Shown here piece by piece: positions 5,741 through 8,048 of a stretch of DNA of 8,048 nt. The translations under genes were made by a program, and so were the position numbers. The DNA is from Desulfonatronaceae bacterium UBA663 (GTDB taxonomy: Bacteria > Desulfobacterota > Desulfovibrionia > Desulfovibrionales > Desulfonatronaceae), in NCBI GenBank assembly GCA_002299865.1, contig DBNV01000033.1, positions 1 through 8,048 of the forward strand, in the 5' to 3' direction. Position 1 is the stretch's first letter; every line of letters starts with the position of its first letter. The notes beneath the pieces are model-generated. The model was not told the DNA's origin. It saw only the letters and a program-made list of their open reading frames with translations, and ran no database searches.

Positions 5741-6346
5741 GTGCGGGAACTGCCCCTGCCCCTGAAGGCGGTTGTTGATCAGTTGGCCGGTCTGCCTGGT
5801 CTGGGTCCCAAATCAGCCTTGCGCTTGGCCCTGACCCTGCTCAAATGGCCCAAGGAACGGACTGCGGACCTGGGCCGGAGTATTTTGGAGCTGCGGGACA
5901 AGCTCTGTTTGTGCGGCAGCTGCGCGGGCATTGCCGACGAGGATCCCTGCTTCATCTGCGTTGATCCCGGGCGCCGCTCGGAACAGCTTTGTCTGGTGGC
6001 CGAATGGGACTCCATGTGGATCATGGAGCAGTCCGGAATGTACCGAGGCTTGTATCTGGTTTTGGGGGGGCTGCTCTCGCCGTTGGACGGGATTAAACCG
6101 GAAATTCTGGAGCTGGACCGCCTGCGTGTCAGGCTGAAGAGCAATGGGGTCAGGGAGGTCATTCTGGCCCTGGGTACTACGGCGGAGTCCGAAGCCACTG
6201 GCTCCTACATCAAGAACCTGGTGGAACGGGATTATCCCGAGATTCAGATGATGCGTCTGGCCCAGGGCATTCCCCTGGGCATGGATCTGAAGTACATTGA
6301 TAGGGAAACTCTGCGCCAGTCCTTCGCCTACAGACAGAAATTCTAA
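5741..6346 (+). CDS. recR: Recombination mediator protein RecR
   Basis: RecR works with RecO and RecF to load RecA on single-stranded gaps. The 201-residue product has normal length and order: helix-hairpin-helix LAGLPGLGPKSALRLA (15-30), C4 zinc finger with Cys58, Cys61, Cys70 and Cys73, a Toprim domain from about 82 to 178 including LGGLLSPLDGI, and the C-terminal segment GIPLGMDLKYIDRETLRQSF. The start is GTG at 5741, supported by AGGTGG at 5728-5733, which overlaps the ebfC stop; this suggests translational coupling. Compared with my memory of E. coli RecR, the Toprim block differs: VVESPAD corresponds to LVAEWDS, and the NPTVEGEAT block reads GTTAESEAT. This may be lineage-typical. The gene ends 4 bp before the convergent peptidase gene. 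Confidence 0.96.
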   Translation: MRELPLPLKAVVDQLAGLPGLGPKSALRLALTLLKWPKERTADLGRSILELRDKLCLCGSCAGIADEDPCFICVDPGRRSEQLCLVAEWDSMWIMEQSGMYRGLYLVLGGLLSPLDGIKPEILELDRLRVRLKSNGVREVILALGTTAESEATGSYIKNLVERDYPEIQMMRLAQGIPLGMDLKYIDRETLRQSFAYRQKF

Positions 6347-6350
6347 GGCA

Positions 6351-7817
6351 TTAATTAAGACGGACGGACTGATCGCCGTCCTGGACCTGAGTCAGCTTTT
6401 TATCGGCCAGAGCGGCGTATTGGCCTTTCAGTTCCAAGGCTAATTTCTTGAATTGTTCCAGATCCTTGCCGGCCAGGGTGCGCCCCGGAGGCGAAACCAC
6501 GGAAGCAGGGTTGACGTGTTTGCCCCGGTACAGCACTTCATAGTGCAGGTGGGGCCCCGTGGACATGCCTGTGGACCCAACGTACCCGATCACCTGGCCC
6601 TGCTTGACCCGCACTCCGGGCGTGACGCCCCGGGCAATGCGGCTCATATGGGCGTAGAGGGTGCGGTATTCGTTGGGATGGCGCAGAACTACGGTGATGC
6701 CGAAGTTGCCCTTGCGTCCGGCCTCCACTACCACACCGTCGCCCGCGGCCATGATCGGCGTGCCCGTGGGGGCCGCGAAATCAAGGCCCTTATGCATCCG
6801 GCTGAAGCCTAGGATCGGATGGCGGCGCATCCCGAATCCGGAACTGATCCTGGCCCCGTCGATGGGCGTGAGCATCAGCGCCTTGCGCACGCTTTGCCCC
6901 TTCTCATTAAAAAAGTCCGTTTTCCCGTCTAGGGCAGTGTACCGGTAAATCTTTAGCGAGCGGCCCCTTGTCTGCAAATTGGCGTACAGCACCGGACCTT
7001 CGCGAACAGGCCTGCCTTCCAAATCGACTTGGCGTTCAAAAAGGACTTCAAAGGTATCGCCGGGATGGATGTCGCGCTGGAAATCCACGTCGAACGAGTA
7101 GGCGCGGATCATTTGCAGCAAAACAGGCTTCGGCAGGCCGGACTGCACCGCCGCCTCGTACAGGCTGGACTCAATCCGCCCCTGGGCCACTGAGGAAACC
7201 CGCTGCAGTTCCCACTGCTCTTCAAGGGCAGTGAACTCTTTGTTGTCTCCTCGTTGGACTAGAATTTTGCGGTCCACATCCACCTGCATTTTCAATTCTT
7301 CGAAAAAGCTTTCGCCGTTCTTATCGCCGCCCGCGCGGAAGGTGAGCACAAGCTCATCACCGGGACGAAGATCCCGTGGGTCATAGACCTGGGACAGGGC
7401 CGACACAGCGGCATGGGCCTCGGCCTGGACTAGACCGGCTTGCAGCAGGAGCCCCATGATCGTGTCCCCCTGGCCGACCTGAATGATGCGTTCGAGCAGG
7501 TCGGGAGAGTCGTTTAGCTTGGGGCCGTCTGCGGGCGTCAGGGCCGCGGTCCCCGTCTCGGGGACAAGGGTTCCGTCCGCTTCCGCGCTTTGGTTTTCAT
7601 TTGTGGCGGGGCCGTGGTCGCCGCGCGGAATCAATTTGAGCAGGGCCAGGCCGGAGGCCTGGAAAGCGTCCCAGGATGCCGAGGAAAGCAATATCCCCGC
7701 CTTGGACACGGCCAAGACCAGGATCACTGTCAAGAAGATCAGCTTCCAGCGAATCCCTTGGCGAATCCCTTGGGAAGATGTGGACAACGGGCGGTGGGCA
7801 TAGGGGTTGCGTTTCAT
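6351..7817 (-). CDS. Membrane-anchored M23 peptidoglycan DD-endopeptidase, MepM-like
   Basis: Predicted zinc metallopeptidase that cleaves peptide cross-links in peptidoglycan during wall growth, anchored in the inner membrane and facing the periplasm. The 488-residue product has a basic N-terminus, one membrane segment at about 25-46 (LIFLTVILVLAV), a variable Ala/Glu/Pro spacer and a LysM/OapA-like region (about 109-160, with VGQGDTIMGLLLQAG and RPGDELVL). A Csd3/MepM-type middle domain (about 215-300) and a C-terminal M23 domain (about 318-440) follow. Zinc and catalytic motifs are intact: His342 and Asp346 (HKGLD), His390 (YAH), His423 and His425 (HLHYE). The start at 7817 is chosen because GGAGG lies 5 nt upstream; the in-frame ATG at 7832 has no ribosome site. 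It converges on recR with a 4-bp gap and is functionally unrelated to it. The family is certain; the exact substrate bond is inferred. Confidence 0.93.
   Translation of the reverse strand: MKRNPYAHRPLSTSSQGIRQGIRWKLIFLTVILVLAVSKAGILLSSASWDAFQASGLALLKLIPRGDHGPATNENQSAEADGTLVPETGTAALTPADGPKLNDSPDLLERIIQVGQGDTIMGLLLQAGLVQAEAHAAVSALSQVYDPRDLRPGDELVLTFRAGGDKNGESFFEELKMQVDVDRKILVQRGDNKEFTALEEQWELQRVSSVAQGRIESSLYEAAVQSGLPKPVLLQMIRAYSFDVDFQRDIHPGDTFEVLFERQVDLEGRPVREGPVLYANLQTRGRSLKIYRYTALDGKTDFFNEKGQSVRKALMLTPIDGARISSGFGMRRHPILGFSRMHKGLDFAAPTGTPIMAAGDGVVVEAGRKGNFGITVVLRHPNEYRTLYAHMSRIARGVTPGVRVKQGQVIGYVGSTGMSTGPHLHYEVLYRGKHVNPASVVSPPGRTLAGKDLEQFKKLALELKGQYAALADKKLTQVQDGDQSVRLN
6362..6381 (-). terminator. 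Weak intrinsic terminator at the end of the M23 gene
   Basis: GGACGG (6362-6367) and CCGTCC (6376-6381) form a perfect 6-bp stem with an 8-nt loop, inside the last codons of the minus-strand gene. On the minus strand it is followed by GTCTTAATTAA, an imperfect T-rich tail that contains the stop codon. The tail is weak, so the call is tentative. For recR the only nearby T-run in the plus direction is TTTTT at 6397-6401, without a good stem. Confidence 0.3.
7749..7772 (-). repeat. 12-bp perfect tandem duplication in the M23 gene
   Basis: GCGAATCCCTTG at 7749-7760 is repeated exactly at 7761-7772 (plus-strand reading). On the coding strand it encodes QGIR-QGIR in the cytoplasmic basic tail just before the membrane segment. 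The identity is 12 of 12, so the duplication appears recent. Confidence 0.85.
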
Positions 7818-7822
7818 TTTGG

Positions 7823-7827
7823 CCTCC
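7823..7827 (-). promoter_or_regulatory. Ribosome binding site deciding the M23 gene start
   Basis: On the minus strand GGAGG is followed by CCAAA and ATG (7817-7815). This spacing supports a start at 7817 and makes the upstream in-frame ATG at 7832, which would place the GGAGG inside the gene, unlikely. Confidence 0.8.
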
Positions 7828-8026
7828 GGCATGAAGTCGTTCGTTATGCGTCAAGATTTCGCAAGGAAGTAGACGAAGACGGACGAACACTCTAGGCTTG
7901 AATGGATCAACGCAGCGCCGATGTCCCCTGACACGCACCGCAACATGTACAACGGGGCGGACTAAGGAGGAGCAAGCATTCGTTGCCGCCCTGATATCGT
8001 ATTGGGCTGCACGATTCAAGTCCTTA

Positions 8027-8048
8027 GGCGCTTTGGCCGGGCGCTTTG
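8027..8048 (+). repeat. 13-bp tandem repeat cut by the window edge
   Basis: GGCGCTTTGGCCG at 8027-8039 is followed by GGCGCTTTG at 8040-8048, where the window stops. Nine of nine visible bases of the second copy match. Whether it continues beyond the edge cannot be seen. The remaining part of 7833-8026 holds no gene or clear promoter. Confidence 0.5.

Noticed and set aside
7938..7985. CTCCTCCTTA on the minus strand, resembling the 16S rRNA 3' end
   Set aside because: The flanking bases do not match the conserved GGATCACCTCCTTA context and no other rRNA sequence is present.
7597..8019. 140-codon minus-strand frame overlapping the M23 gene start
   Set aside because: It overlaps the membrane segment coding of a certain gene in another frame and shows no recognisable domain.
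1..8048. CRISPR array, tRNA, insertion sequence or defence genes
   Set aside because: No regularly spaced repeats with unique spacers, tRNA cloverleaf, terminal inverted repeats or transposase motifs were found.

Overview
The window is a GC-rich bacterial chromosome segment made almost entirely of housekeeping genes. The proteins (GatB, MtnA, Der, DnaX, EbfC/YbaB, RecR, an M23 peptidase with a MepM-like layout) and the order gatB-mtnA-der followed by dnaX-ebfC-recR look most like a sulfate-reducing deltaproteobacterium of the Desulfovibrionales. That assignment rests on remembered protein style and gene order, not on a database search. No rRNA, tRNA, CRISPR array, transposase, phage gene or recognisable defence system was seen.

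Layout. Bases 1-932 are the 3' part of gatB (transamidosome subunit), whose start lies outside the window. After 29 bp comes mtnA (962-2026, methionine salvage), and after 6 bp der (2033-3451, double GTPase for 50S ribosome assembly). The three probably form one transcription unit. The spacer 3452-3645 holds a possible 35-residue ORF that overlaps the der stop as ATGA, a 16-bp direct repeat and a cluster of small palindromes ending in a hairpin plus TTTT directly before dnaX. The second unit is dnaX (about 3646-5385), ebfC (5415-5729) and recR (5741-6346), the widely conserved replication/recombination cluster. A convergent gene for a membrane-anchored M23 peptidoglycan endopeptidase (7817-6351, minus strand) ends only 4 bp from recR. 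Bases 7833-8048 contain no gene I can support.

How the genes relate. GatB and Der serve translation (charging of Gln/Asn-tRNA, large-subunit assembly). DnaX is the clamp-loader ATPase. RecR loads RecA at gaps with RecO/RecF, and EbfC is a nucleoid-associated protein. The M23 protein acts at the cell wall and is functionally separate.

The unusual material sits inside and between these ordinary genes. First, a 31-bp near-perfect palindrome built from 12-bp units lies in frame in the 3' end of mtnA. Second, in-frame 12-bp tandem duplications recur at least six times, mostly in linkers or tails (mtnA, der twice, dnaX twice, the M23 gene). Third, a C9 homopolymer in the dnaX linker has nearby stops in both alternative frames, which would give gamma-sized (about 420-residue) products if slippage occurs there. 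I found no complete novel system.
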